Shown here piece after piece: positions 21,556-32,924 of a stretch of DNA of 64,000 bases. The stretch is taken from the NCBI GenBank assembly GCA_007922195.1, contig ML682008.1:8845653-8909652 (forward strand), given 5' to 3'. The notes below the pieces were generated by a model that saw only the letters and a list, made by a program, of their open reading frames with translations, was not told the DNA's origin and made no database searches. A program made the translations under genes and the position numbers. Position 1 is the stretch's first letter; the number at the start of each line of letters is the position of its first letter. The stretch comes from Podocnemis expansa (lineage: Eukaryota > Chordata > Testudines > Podocnemididae).

Positions 21556-23192
21556 TATGAAATCTGATGGGGGTGGGAGGTCACCCCTCCTATCAGGAAT
21601 GTGCCTTTTGCCAACCTCATGAAAGCTGACCCAAATCAAATGCCTCTGAAAATCTGTTTGCAAAGGTTTAAAGATTTGTTAGTGTGGTAGATTGATTCTC
21701 TGAAAATTATGTGAGCACTGAGCATCCTTCACCCTAATACTGCAAGGGCTGAACTGAACTTTCTCTACCCTTGGTCCTTTCAGCATAAGAGAACTAGTGT
21801 CACACTGGGCACAGAAGCCAAGTGCCAGCCAACTGTTTCTCCTGTTCTCTCAATGCTTTCTCTGCTGATGCCAAGGTCAGTGAGGAGAAGGAAAAGAGGG
21901 CATCCTGACTGGAATGCAGAGAAGTGAGGAGCCAGGATGAGTGGAGCAGGGCTGCAAGGCAGAAAACTGGGTCATTTGGCCAAAGGGGGGATAAAAAAAA
22001 ATAGCATGTGATCATGTAATTAAGGACTGTGTCATAATGCATATGCCTGCAGAGGTTGAGTGCTTAACTTTGCAACCTTTAATGTGTGTGGGGGGGTGAC
22101 TTGTTTTGTTTGTATATAATAGATATCGAATAAGGGATTTCAGACATAATGCCATCCAAATTGACCTCAGTGGTAAAATCCAAGCATGTCTTAATTCTCG
22201 ACTTGTTGTGCCTCATTGTGGTGTGGGAGAACAGGCAGTTTGATTAAGCAGATGTGGGATTTTCAACAACATGTGATACACTTGAGAATTCTGCTCACTC
22301 CCACAGAAGTCTGCAGGACTTCTACTCTTTCCTTAAGTAGGAGCAGGATCCAGTCCCAATTCTTGTATTTTCTTTCTTTCGATAGGGAGGCCATTCTGAT
22401 TTTCACAATTAAAATAAATATGATTTGTTCACAGAAATGCACACTTCCCAGACTTGACAGAGATGCTTGGTGCCAACTGTTGTTAAACATAAATCATTTC
22501 TAGCCCACTATGGTTTGTTGGTTTGTTTGTTTTGACTTAAAGAAGAATTTGTTCATGGTGCATGATAATCAGACAATAGCTATTTCTTCATGAACCTGAT
22601 ACATTTTGTATCCGGTATTTCACATTTACTAGAAGTTCACTCAAATGGCAACAGATGACTGCTAATGTTAGCTAACCATTATGAAATTAAGCAAGCCTCC
22701 TATTGTTGATTTAAAGAGAAGAGAATTGAAGCAAATCACATTAAACTCACCTAATTTATATTCCTTTTTGCATTCACATCTTTACATTTCAGTCACATTT
22801 GACTCAACGTGATTCTCTTGCCATTAGATGAATGCACACTTCATATATTTTTGTGTTTTTGAATTAGGCAGACCTTCTGTTCCTTAATTTGAAGGATGAG
22901 AGATTTGAGGAAATTGCAGAATGGTCACATAACTAATTCCTCCTTTTAATAGAGCCAGCTCTTACATCTTTTGCTTCTATATGAGCACATATAAATGACA
23001 CTTAGCTGTTTTAGCAAACTTTGTTTATTATGCCTCTTGAGCAGCCTTACCAAATAGGTGGGAGGACATTTGTTCCATAGAAATGGGGGGAAAATTACCT
23101 GTCATCTTGAATTGCTTGAAACTTGTCTATGCCCTTTCACTACGAGGAAATTACCACAAAGAAAAAATACACTTGCTCTAGTTCTCTCTCAC

Positions 23193-23196
<4 letters not shown>
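21556..23196. other. Unannotatable intronic DNA
   Basis: No gene or complete transposon seen. A weak copy of the reptile 'agtctgcaggac...gagcaggatccag' motif lies at about 22295-22360. Confidence 0.5.

Positions 23197-23238
<42 letters not shown>
23197..23238 (+). repeat. (TG)21 microsatellite
   Basis: An uninterrupted 42-bp TG tract, preceded by a short CT-rich stretch. The 5' end of the LINE at 23239-26720 starts immediately after it. Confidence 0.98.
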
Positions 23239-23241
<3 letters not shown>

Positions 23242-23248
23242 TATAGGT

Positions 23249-23320
23249 GACTGGATAGCGTAGTGGTTAAGAGCAAAGCCCTTTGATATGGGAGATGGGG
23301 GTTTCAAATCCTGGTGGGTA
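23249..23320 (+). promoter_or_regulatory. tRNA-like Pol III promoter segment at LINE head
   Basis: TAGCGTAGTGG at 23256-23266 fits the A-box consensus TRGCNNAGYGG. GTTTCAAATCC at 23301-23311 differs from a B box at two positions. The 34-bp spacing is within the tRNA range. It lies just after the TG tract and about 100 bp before the LINE start codon. A tRNA gene is unlikely, since no complete cloverleaf is evident. It may be a tRNA-derived leader of the LINE or a SINE fragment. Confidence 0.5.
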
Positions 23321-23416
23321 CCTGCCTACCTTCCCAGTAGGGGTCCTTGGGCAAAAGACCCCATTACACCTCACTTGCCTACCTCGAATATGAGAGTGAC
23401 ATGAACTAGGAGAGTC

Positions 23417-24381
23417 ATGCCGGCTCGGAGGTTGCCCGGATTAACAAGGTCCGCGCCAGATGCTGGGGAACCAGGACAATCTGATGATAAGTGGGCTAAT
23501 GCAACAAACCATAGATGGATGAGACAAGAGAACCTGGATTTGATGGAATGCTACTACAACAGTAGACCTAATGAGAGGGGATATATGAAATGTATGAGGG
23601 AACTATGGATGGACAAAAGACCTACATCCACACTAAATGAGAAACAGCTAGTTACCCAGTGCTTCAACATAGTAAAGAGGCAGCTGCTCTCACAGCTGGA
23701 GATAGACTGTCTCCACATTACATCCTGGACTCGAGAAGAAGACCCAGAAGAACAACTAGCTGTGCAGCCAACGCCTGAAGCTGGAACTTCACTGCCACCC
23801 CCTCCATTACAGAGCACAGCAGCTGATATGAGGCATAAGATCATGGATAAACTAGCTACAGTCAACCCTCGAGACCGATAACTAAGGCTCGTTGGAGAAG
23901 TACCATCAGATAGTATGCTAGAAGACGCCAATAGAGCCCTAATGACAATTCCTACTACCACCATCACTCAAACCAATGAACTGGTATACGCTACAGCCTC
24001 TGTAATCCTGGAGATGCTTGGCTACACAATCAAAAAGAACACCAGTACATCCCCCCCCCCTGGAAAATGAGGTTGGAGGATAAGATCAAGGCAACCCGGA
24101 GAGAAGTTAGCCGGCTGGTGGAACTACAGAAGGGTATAGAGATTACGGATAAGACTCGACTACTGAAAAAATACAAGGGCCTGACTCCATCTGAAGCCCT
24201 AGAGACTGCTAAACAAAGGCTCACAGCACTGGCTGCCAGGCTAAGGAGATACACTAGAGAAGCAGAGGCCAAAAAGATAAATGCCCTGTTCTCCAAAGAA
24301 CCATCCAAGGTGTACTCCCAACTGCAGTGCAACAACACAATAACAGCAGAGCCACCAACAGCAGAAACTGAACAGTACTAG
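23417..24381 (+). pseudogene. LINE pol N-terminal region (Myb-like), broken
   Basis: Starts at an ATG and encodes a Trp-containing helical segment ('NHRWMRQENLDLMECYY' followed by 'MRELWMDKRPTS') that looks like the Myb-type DNA-binding domain of this LINE group, then a Pro-rich linker. A TAA at 23879-23881 interrupts it. The same frame then continues to a run of ten C residues (24051-24060), where the frame changes. A TAG at 24379-24381 is the last lesion before the open RT frame. The C-run shift suggests replication slippage. Confidence 0.7.
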
Positions 24382-24519
24382 AAGACTATATGGGAGAAAG
24401 AGAAGACTCATAACACCAGTGCAAAGTGGCTGCAGGACCTGAGAAGAGACCACAGCTATCTCCCAGAACAGGAACCAGTCACCATCACAGCAGCAGATAT
24501 CCAACAGCGGGTCAAGAAC

Positions 24520-26649
24520 ATGAAGAGCTGGACAGCACCTGGACCGGACATGATCCACACCTACAGGCTAAAGAAACTAACAGCAGTGCATGAATGCCTA
24601 GCAGCACAGATGAACCAGCTGCTAGCATCAGGCTCCCACCCAGACTGGCTAACACAAGGAAGGACGGTGCTGATCATGAAAGACCCCCCCAAGGGAACAG
24701 CACCATCCAACTACCGGCCAATAACCTGCCTCCCCACAACATGGAAAGTCCTATCAGGCATCATAGCCACCAAGCTACAGGACCACATGGGCCAGTACAT
24801 GAGCACAGCTCAGAAGGACATTGGGAACAACAGCAGAGGCTCAAAACACCAGCTGCTCGTAGATAGAGCAGTCGCCCAAGACTCAAGGGCTAGACAGACC
24901 AATCTGAGCACAGCCTGGATTGACTACAGGAAAGCCTACGACTCAATGTGGCACACATGGATCTGTGAATGTCTGGCACTATACAAAGTCAACAGAACAC
25001 TAAGGAGCTTCCTCAAGAACTCAGTGGGACTGTGGAAGACAACACTGGAAGTCAACTCAAGACAGCTTGCACAAGTGGCCATCAAGTGCAGCATATACCA
25101 AGGTGATGCGCTGTCCCCGCTGCTGTTCTGCATTGGCTTGAACCCCCTCAGCCAGATAATCACAAGGACTGGATATGGATACAAGTTCAAGAGTGGAACT
25201 ACCATTAGCCACCTTCTCTACATGGATGACATCAAGCTGTATGCTAAGACTGAACGAGACATCGACTCGCTAATCCACCTGACACGGATGTACAGTGAGG
25301 ATATTGGGATGTCATTCGGACTGGAGAAGTGTGGCTGGATGGTAGTAAAGAGAGGGAAGGTAGTCAAGACTGATGGGGTGGAACTACCAGCAGGCCACAT
25401 AGCAGACATACAGCCCAGCTACAAGTACCTTGGCATCCCACAGTCGCATGGGAACCATGATGAGGAGGCAAGGAAGACAGCAACATCCAAGTACCACCAA
25501 AGGATAAGACAGGTCCTGAAGAGCCAGCTCAATGGGAAGAACAAGATCCATGCCATCAACAGGTACGCCCTGCCAGTCATCAGATACCCTGCCGGTATAG
25601 TGAGCTGGCCGAAGGAGGACATGGAGGCTGCCGATGTGAAGACCCAGAAGCTCCTAACAATGTACGGAGGTTTCCACCCCAAGTCCAACACCCAGAGACC
25701 GTACACCAACCAGAAAGAAGGCGGGCGGGGTTTGGTGAGTGTCAAAGCCACTGTCCTGGATGAAACCCAGAGCATCCGGGAGTACATCAGTAAGATGGCA
25801 CCCAAAGATGAGCTGCTGAGAGAATGCCTGAGGCAGCAGCAGCAGACATGGGAGGAAGATCAAGCAGAAGAAGTGCCATGGCAAGACAAGACCCTGCATG
25901 GGATGTACCATCGACAGATAGCTGAGGTGGCTGACATTGGGAAATCCTACCAGTGGCTGGAAAAGGCTGGACTAAAAGACAGCACTGAGGCACTGATCAT
26001 AGCAGCACAAGAACAGGCACTGAGCACCAGATCCATTGAAGCAGGGGTCTACCACACTAGACAGGACCGAAGGTGCAGACTGTGCAGAGAAGCCTCAGAG
26101 ACAGTCCAACACATAGTGGCAGGATGTAAGATGCAGGCAGGAACAGCATACACTGAACGACACAACCAAGTAGCTGGCATTGTGTACAGGAACATCTGCA
26201 CAGTGTATGGGCTAGACCCTCCCAAGACCAGATGGGAGATCCCACAGAAGGCCGTGGAGAATAACAGGTCTAAGATTCTGTGGGACTTCCAGATCCAGAC
26301 GGACAGGCAGGTACTGGCCAATCAACCAGACATCGTGGTAATAGACAAGGACCAGAAGACAGCGGTGGTGATAGATGTAGCAGTGCCAAGTGACAGCAAT
26401 ATCAGGAAGAAGGAGTATGAGAAGCTGGAGAAGTACCAGGGCCTGAAAGAGGAACTAAAGAGGATGTGGAAAGTGAAGGCCAAAGTGGTCCCAGTGGTGG
26501 TAGGAGCACTTGGGGCTGTGACTCCTAAGCTGGGAGAGTGGCTCCAACAGATCCCAGGAACAACATCAGAGCTCTCTGTCCAGAAGAGTGCAGTGCTAGG
26601 AACAGCGAAGATACTGCGCAGAACCCTCAAACTCCCAGGCCTCTGGTAG
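24520..26649 (+). CDS. LINE reverse transcriptase + restriction-like endonuclease, 709 codons
   Basis: An uninterrupted frame, open back to 24382. RT motifs: 'NYRPITCLPTTWK' (64-76), catalytic Asp135 in 'WIDYRKAYDS', 'YQGDALSPLLFC' (193-204) and YMDD (234-237), then 'YKYLGIPQ'. A CCHC finger follows (Cys519, Cys522, His531, Cys536). The endonuclease has PD at 603-604 ('NQPDIVVID') and Asp619 in 'VVIDVAVP', with Lys613 between, which is the PD-(D/E)xK arrangement. The enzyme would nick a target and prime reverse transcription from it. The true N-terminus is the broken region upstream, so this open part alone probably lacks target binding. Confidence 0.88.
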   Translation: MKSWTAPGPDMIHTYRLKKLTAVHECLAAQMNQLLASGSHPDWLTQGRTVLIMKDPPKGTAPSNYRPITCLPTTWKVLSGIIATKLQDHMGQYMSTAQKDIGNNSRGSKHQLLVDRAVAQDSRARQTNLSTAWIDYRKAYDSMWHTWICECLALYKVNRTLRSFLKNSVGLWKTTLEVNSRQLAQVAIKCSIYQGDALSPLLFCIGLNPLSQIITRTGYGYKFKSGTTISHLLYMDDIKLYAKTERDIDSLIHLTRMYSEDIGMSFGLEKCGWMVVKRGKVVKTDGVELPAGHIADIQPSYKYLGIPQSHGNHDEEARKTATSKYHQRIRQVLKSQLNGKNKIHAINRYALPVIRYPAGIVSWPKEDMEAADVKTQKLLTMYGGFHPKSNTQRPYTNQKEGGRGLVSVKATVLDETQSIREYISKMAPKDELLRECLRQQQQTWEEDQAEEVPWQDKTLHGMYHRQIAEVADIGKSYQWLEKAGLKDSTEALIIAAQEQALSTRSIEAGVYHTRQDRRCRLCREASETVQHIVAGCKMQAGTAYTERHNQVAGIVYRNICTVYGLDPPKTRWEIPQKAVENNRSKILWDFQIQTDRQVLANQPDIVVIDKDQKTAVVIDVAVPSDSNIRKKEYEKLEKYQGLKEELKRMWKVKAKVVPVVVGALGAVTPKLGEWLQQIPGTTSELSVQKSAVLGTAKILRRTLKLPGLW

Positions 26650-26720
26650 AGGACCCGAGGTTGAGGATGACACATACCACCCATAGGAGTGAGAGGGGAA
26701 TTTTTTTTTATATGTGTCTT
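26650..26720 (+). other. LINE 3' UTR and T-rich tail
   Basis: About 50 bp of GC-balanced 3' UTR ends in 'gagaggggaa' followed by nine or more T and then 'atatgtgtc'. The exact end and any target duplication could not be fixed. The tail gives no standard poly(A) signal. Confidence 0.5.
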
Positions 26721-27941
26721 TATAACAGAAGAATATAGTGTTTGAGTGAGAACTAAACTGGGATATTTAAGAATCCAAAATAAAAACAGTGCTGATTCTG
26801 ATTAAGAAAAAAGCACATCTCTAATGTGCAAACAATCCCTACTTTATAATACAGACAACATACAGTTGTCCTTAAAACCACACACAGTTCAGTGTCAGAC
26901 TTACATGACATGGGTCCTATAAGTGCCAGTGTTCTATGCATTTTTAAGTTTGGAAAACATGTCATTTTTTCAAATATGTAAGATTCTGCAGTGACATTAC
27001 AGTGAAGGACTGCAGCTGCTACAAATATGTCTGTGAACTTCCTAATGCCATCATGTGGGACACATTCCCCGAACATGTTTTTCCATTGCTCCAAGTCTCC
27101 CTTGATCCATGTGGTTTGCAAAAGCCATAAAAGGAGGAAAAGTATATAGATATCTCAGCCACTAAAGTCAGAATCTCTTCCCATTTATGGTCTTAATCTG
27201 TCTGTGGGTTGGTGGATCTTAATTTGCTCTACTAGCTTGAGTTGTTGGTAGGAATAATCACGTACAAAGAGTTTGATGGATGTATAAAACTATCAGGAGC
27301 AGTTAGCCACTATATAAATCTTTTCCACTATCTAATTCAATTCCATATGCATAGCTTAGAAAAACAAATCATGCCAAGACATTGATGGCAACATGCTTAC
27401 CACTTCTTTCAAACGTGAGGTCCTAATATACATGCCTTTTTTCAGTCCTTTTGTGATGATTGTGCAAAAAGCCTGCTAATTTTGCTTACTAAGAATCTGT
27501 GGTTTGTAGTCTATACTTGTATCAATATGGTACTTATATCTGTCACTTTCAGAAAAAGGAAAATGATCAAACAAAATTCTGTAAAATACTTTCTCCTCTT
27601 TAAATGTCAATTGTGTTCCATTTAAATCTTCAATTTATTCTGGGTCTTCTTTTTTCTTCTAGGACCCCCCTTGATAATATTTCAAGATGTGATAATGCCA
27701 CTCCCAAAAAAGTGGTGAGCCCCCTATGCGATACAATCCTTACTGGATGGGGACTGAGAGCTCACAATCTCCTCTTCCCCATAATAACCTTATGACCCAC
27801 TGAGAGGCCCTGACTTTCAGTCTGAGAACCCCCACAGTATTGCAAAAATGTTTTGGAGACTGTCTCATCTTCAATAATCATTCAGTGTGTCTGAGTGGTT
27901 CTTCTTTTCACATGTGAATCTACCAAGAATACATATTTTTA
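26721..27941. other. Unannotatable intronic DNA
   Basis: No repeat, gene or RNA recognised. The 122-codon antisense frame at 26753-27121 shows no family motif and is AT-rich. Confidence 0.5.
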
Positions 27942-28254
27942 GAGTAACATTTTCCATTCTTCTTTGAATAGTCACTATGTGTGCTGCACTCAGGTGCATG
28001 TGTTTCTTGAGCCCTGGATTGGAGACTTTCTGCTAGCAGTGTCCATCTGGCCAGTGCACATGCTCTGAGGGCATATAGGGTTGGTGGGTAAACCACCTTC
28101 AGTTCTTTCTCTACCACCTTGGCCTGAAATTAATATATTGTGTCCACATCGTGTGTGCCTCAGTGTGTTTTGTAGTTGTTGTTTAATTAAAGTTTCTAGT
28201 TAGTTTTAGTTCTTCTTAGTTTACAGTTAGTTAGATAACTGTGAGAGGTTTCAG

Positions 28255-30790
28255 CTTTTATTCTCCCCCATTTTTTTTCTAGGAAGCTTATTTGGTCTGA
28301 TGGGGCATGCCTGGTTCACCAGCTTTCAAATGCTGCCTCTTTTGCTAGGAGGTTAGCCATTCTAATTATATCCATTGCATGGGAAGGTCCAGTATCTCCA
28401 CTCCTCCCCCAGTGAATTTTTATCTGGACAGAACCAGTGTCCCCTCAACTTCAGCTAAGTTCTTCCCTGAGAATGGGAAGATCATGGAGGACTCAGGGGA
28501 TGCTCTGAAGAAGAGGAGTTCAGTCTCCCACCACAAGAAGTCAGCTCCCAAGAAGTTTCAGTCTCCGGCTAGGTTGAAAGTGTTGGAGGCTTTGACTCTT
28601 GACTTGCTACTGTGGAAGCAAAAGACTCTTCTGCTGGTCCTGGCTGAGTGGGGAGATACCAGAGCACCTCGGAAAAACACAGTGCTGACAGGTCACAGGT
28701 AGCATCTGCCTCCACCCTCCTACTATCTATTTCAGACTTACCAATAGTGTCTGCCTAATTGGCTCTGTTAGTACCAACAAAACTGAAGCACACACTTTTA
28801 GCCCCGGTACCTATGTACTCTGAACGAATGGTACCCCCCATGTCAGCTGCTACGTTGGTACCAACCAACTTGATACTGCGGGCACTTTGTTTCTCTGGGG
28901 ACTTGTCAATGCTAGTAGAGTCCCCATTGCTTATGAGTACCAAATGACCAAGAGCACAGTCTCTGAATTACCAGTGCTTCCTGCTCATTGAGGAGGTCAA
29001 AGACACAGATCACAGGCCCCTGGTCATTTTGCAGTCAGCAAGACACCTGGATTGCACTACACATTAATGAAATAGTTTTAGATCTAGCAAAGACAGTATG
29101 GCAAACTGCCACCAATTTGTAAGTGGGTGGATAAGAAATATTGTTTTCCCCACCACTAGGGACTCAGAATTTTTGTTTTCCATCCTCTACCTAATTCTCT
29201 GGTGGTGGGTGCTGTAAATAAGTGAAATAGACAGCATTACTCCAGTGTACTCCTTATAAAAGGACTAGTTTAGTGAGGGTGGTGTGGCCTTTCTCAGAGA
29301 TGAAAACAAAGAGGTGACCTGCCCCCATCTGGATGGAGCTGGAATCACCCTGTCTGTCTCACTGGAAGCAATGAGGAGGAACAGGAATTATAAGGAGAGA
29401 GCCCTGGAACTCATTCTGGGCTCACCTGCAAGAGGGTAAGGATGCCTCTCCTCTCGCTCAGGGCCCCCAGCCTGACCACTACACTGCTGAGGAGATGTCT
29501 GTGGCCTGGGGTCTGAGGAGCTGTTGTAGCTGCCCGCCACTGGTGACTTGGAGGTGCTGCCCACTGCTAGTGACCTAGGGAAGCTGCCAGCTGCCTATGG
29601 CTGGGAAGAGATCCTGCCTGGGTGCAGGCTGGAGAAGCTTCTGTCCACTGACAACACTGAGAAGTTTCCAGACCTTTCACCCACCAATAATGTAGAAGGG
29701 CTGCATGATCTATACCTGGCAGTGTACCCCACAGAGGCCAAAGGAAGTCCAGAGGACCAGATACTCCAGGGAAAGGGGGAAGGAAGTAGCCCAGGGGAGC
29801 TGGATGACAGTCTGGCAGTCTGAGGGGAAAAAGGTTCATAGCCACATCAGCAAATTGCAGCTGGAGCTGCACTGACCTTGTGGTAGACTGCTTTGCCACT
29901 GATAGGGAGTGGGACTGGGATGCACTAGAGTTGGGAGTCCCTGTGCCCCCTCCCTTCTTCACATAGCACTCCAGGAGTGGTTGGCTGATCCTGTCCTGTA
30001 AGCCCTGCTTTGGCCCATAGACTGTTTGTTTGCCCTCCTTGGATCTAGAGACTGCTTCCCTGTCCTCCCCTGTCTGAGGGCCAAATCCTGTAGCTTGCTG
30101 ACTCGACCTGCCAAGGGCTGGAAGCAGCTTACTCTCCCTGTCGCGTCTGAGGATAACAGACTATTTACACACATTGTCTGGGGCCAGAGACCATGCACAT
30201 GCTTATCACTTGAAGAAGGGATCAGGACTCCTGTCCAATGCTAAGTCCCCTTTGTTTGAGTCTGTACCCACAGGAGCACAAGGGCTTGGCTTCCCTCCCA
30301 GATGGACAGGGAGGAACAGACTGACATCCTACAAGCAAAAAAGGTTAGACCTGTTTGGATGGAAGACCTTCGCATCTGCAACCCTCTGATTTCAGTTCAC
30401 AAACTGTCAGGTGATTTTGGTCAAGTATGATTACATGAATTATAACAAATTCACATCCTTTGAAGATCTACAATTGTCTAGAGAACACATCCTTGCTGTC
30501 ATTAATGAATGTCAGTTATTAGTCAGAATCTCTGTCTAAGTGTCCTTAAATTCCACAGACACTGCTGCTAGATCTATTTCTATAGCATTTGCCACATGCA
30601 AGGTATTGTGACTCCGGTGTTGGAATCTCAGAGGATGAAGTAGAATAAGGTGGAAGACCTTCTACCTGTTTGATGTTCAGAAGTTCTTCTTGCACATGCT
30701 GAAGGACTACCAGGCCACACTGAGGTCTCTGAGTATATCCGCCCCTACAAACAAAAGGAGATTTAGTAGGTTTCAGACTGCCTGGAGATC
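28255..30790 (+). pseudogene. DIRS gag-like region, split by an insert
   Basis: A Ser/Lys-rich stretch near 28500-28580 ('KKRSSVSHHKKSAPKK') is followed, with stops, by a segment near 29130-29227 resembling the conserved 'DKKYCFPTTRDSEFLFS' part of reptile DIRS gag. The similarity breaks at about 29228 and resumes at about 30330 with 'KRLDLFGWKTFASATL', continuing in pieces to about 30760. The resumed piece immediately follows the lost one in intact relatives, which shows a clean insertion. Non-functional. Confidence 0.6.
29228..30325. mobile_element. Unidentified ~1.1 kb insert in DIRS gag, possible solo LTR
   Basis: GC-richer than its host, with a TATAAAAG at 29255-29262. The text near 29450-29520 and 29970-30060 is reminiscent of long LTRs seen in turtle Gypsy/ERV families. 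Ends and target duplication could not be placed. The open frames 29548-29823 (+) and 29567-29962 (-) show no family motif and are treated as chance. Confidence 0.4.
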
Positions 30791-31084
30791 ATGCCCAGTA
30801 CAGTTCTCTGGTTTTCACAGAACCACCAAACCAACTAGAAGATGACAAATTCCAAAGAAAAAGAGATTCCACCATTCCATCTGCTATTACCCAGTCCTTG
30901 TCAAAACAGCCATTTTGATGTGTTGGTTGAAGGTTCGATTCCTCTTTCACTTCGATTCCACTTTCACAACCTTTTGCCCATCTCCCCACTTTTGGAGAAG
31001 ATCTTTCCCATTTTGAAGAGGCCTGGTGGCATATCACAACAGACAAGTGGGTCATGGAGGTTATAACATTGGACTATGCCTATA

Positions 31085-32420
31085 CTTTATGATTCTACCC
31101 CCAGAACCTGCTTCTTGGTCCTTCTTCAGGGACCTATTTCACAAGCCTACACTGAGTCAAGAAGAGCATGCTCTCCTTTGTATAGGAGCAAAAGAACCAG
31201 TCCAATCCCCTCATATGGGGAAAGGATTTAACTCAAAGTATCTTCTTGTCCCAAAGAAGGATAGAGGGTGAAGATGAATCTTATAGCTAAAACAAATGAA
31301 CACATCTGTAAAGTCTCAGAAGGTCCAAATAGTGACTTTGACACGTAATTCCTTTTACAGAGGCACAAAATTGTTTTCCGGCCCTCGACCTACAGCATTT
31401 CTATTTCAATATAGCAGTACATTCTACACACAGGAGATACCTGTACTTCACTATGGGCCAGGATTATTTTTAATACCAAGTACTTTTTTCAGCTTTTCTT
31501 TCACCTCATATGTTCTTGAAGGTTCTAGTAGTAGTAGCTGAATACCTTAGCTAAAAAGCAATTTTAGTCTTCCTGTATGTCTCTAACTAGTTACACAAAG
31601 TCTGAACTTACAAAAGCGGTACTATCTTCCACCCAAACTACTCTGTCATTCTTCCAGGAGTTGGGTCTCCAACTAAATGTGACAAAAAGGTTCAAGTTAG
31701 CTCTTGTAAAAAGCATAGAATTTATAGAGGTGTATGTGAATTCATTGGCAGCCAGACCCTTCTTTTCCACAGAGAAACTCATAACTTCATTGAATTTGGA
31801 AAGAGCAATTCAAAGAACCATGTTTGCCACTCCAGAGTCATATGGCACCTTGTGCTTTTATGACCGAGCATACAGAACTATGCCTCATCTGATTTCAGGC
31901 TTGTTGGGATAACCCGTTCTTCAACCAGAGACATCTCAGATACATAGGGTACAGTTCTCCAGGTGAAGAGCTACCTGGGTTGGTGGAGAGATCACTGCAA
32001 TGTCTTTGTGGGCATCCCTTTCATCTGCCCAGCCCCAACAATAACTGTGACAATGGACAAATCACTGCTAAGGTGGGAAGCGCCCCTCAGCACACTCACA
32101 ACTCAGGGCCCATGGTCACCTCAGAAAACCAGTTTCCATATCAAACTTTTGGAATTCAGGCCAGTCAGGAATGTTTGCCTTCTGTTCCTATTCCTCAACA
32201 AGGGAAAACTAATCAGAATCATGACAGATGATATGGCTTGCATGTTCTTTAACAACATGCAGGGAGGAACAAGAAACATCTCTCTATGCACCAAAGCTAT
32301 ACAGTTACAAAGCTGTTGTATGGCCCATCAGTGCAAGATTTCAGATGTTTGTTTTCCTAGAGTCTAGAACACCATCTGCAGCAGGCATTTCTCCCAGGAC
32401 TGTGACTAGGAGCTGGACCC
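31085..32420 (+). pseudogene. DIRS reverse transcriptase-RNase H, broken
   Basis: The start of RT is visible as 'MGKGFNSKYLLVPKKDRG' (about 31215-31271), the typical DIRS entry motif. The palm region is heavily eroded. 'LSFFQELGLQLNVTK' (about 31640-31690) and 'IEFIEVYVNSLAARPFF' continue the thumb/connection. The RNase H part (about 31960-32370) reads 'LGWWRDHCNVFVGIPF', 'TVTMDKSLLRWEAPL', 'IKLLEFRPVRNVC' and 'IMTDDMACMFFNNMQGGTR', matching DIRS RNase H in order. Several stops and frame changes occur. The YLDD-equivalent cannot be confirmed. Confidence 0.7.
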
Positions 32421-32924
32421 CATGGGATATTCCAAAGGTGGGGACTTCCACAGATAGACCTATTCACAACATCCAGCAACAAGAAGTGGCCTTTATTCTG
32501 CTCAGGAGGAAGCCTAGGCCACCTTTTTAGGAGACACTTTTCTCCTTCTTTGAACAAATTACCTGGTCTACGTATTTTCTCCAGTACCACCAATTTTAAG
32601 AGTGATGAACAAGATCAGATAGGACAAGGCCAGGGTTATCCTATACTAATCTAGCAGAAGTGATCTTGATAGTCTGACCTGCTTCCTGTGTGTATCCAGC
32701 CAGTACTCAAACTCGTGACCATCCCTCATCTCCTCTCCTAGGACATGGATGGTGTGCTTCATCTCACACTAAGGGTCCTCTGGCTGGCCCTAAGTATGGC
32801 TCCTAGATGTATCACATAATTAGAAACTATAAGATTGACAGGAGTACCAGTATTACTAAACAGTAGAAGGGAGGCAGCTCAAATTAGTTACCTTCAGAAA
32901 TGGAAGAAGTTCAACCATTGTTTT

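Larger units (their letters stand above)
23239..26720 (+). mobile_element. R4/Dong-like LINE with restriction-like endonuclease, near full length
   Basis: A ~3.5 kb non-LTR element. It has a tRNA-like 5' leader, one long pol reading frame from the ATG at 23417 to the TAG at 26647-26649, and a ~70-bp 3' UTR ending in a T/A-rich tail. Pol order is a Myb-like N-terminus, RT, a CCHC zinc finger and a C-terminal restriction-like endonuclease (PD...D...). This is the early-branching LINE architecture (R2/R4/Dong), distinct from CR1. Three lesions are visible: a stop at 23879-23881, a shift in a C run at 24051-24060, and a TAG at 24379-24381. With so few, it is among the younger insertions here. R4 clade is the best guess; R2-like relatives are possible. 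Confidence 0.8.

Noticed and set aside
23197..23238. CRISPR-like or other array
   Set aside because: It is a plain TG microsatellite; no repeat-spacer structure exists anywhere in the window.
23249..23320. A functional tRNA gene
   Set aside because: A and B boxes are present, but no acceptor stem or complete cloverleaf could be drawn, and it is attached to a LINE.
26753..27121. 122-codon antisense frame
   Set aside because: AT-rich, no recognisable motif, no neighbouring exon signals.
29548..29962. Opposed open frames of 91 and 131 codons as genes
   Set aside because: They lie in an insert within a DIRS relic and lack family motifs or splice signals.
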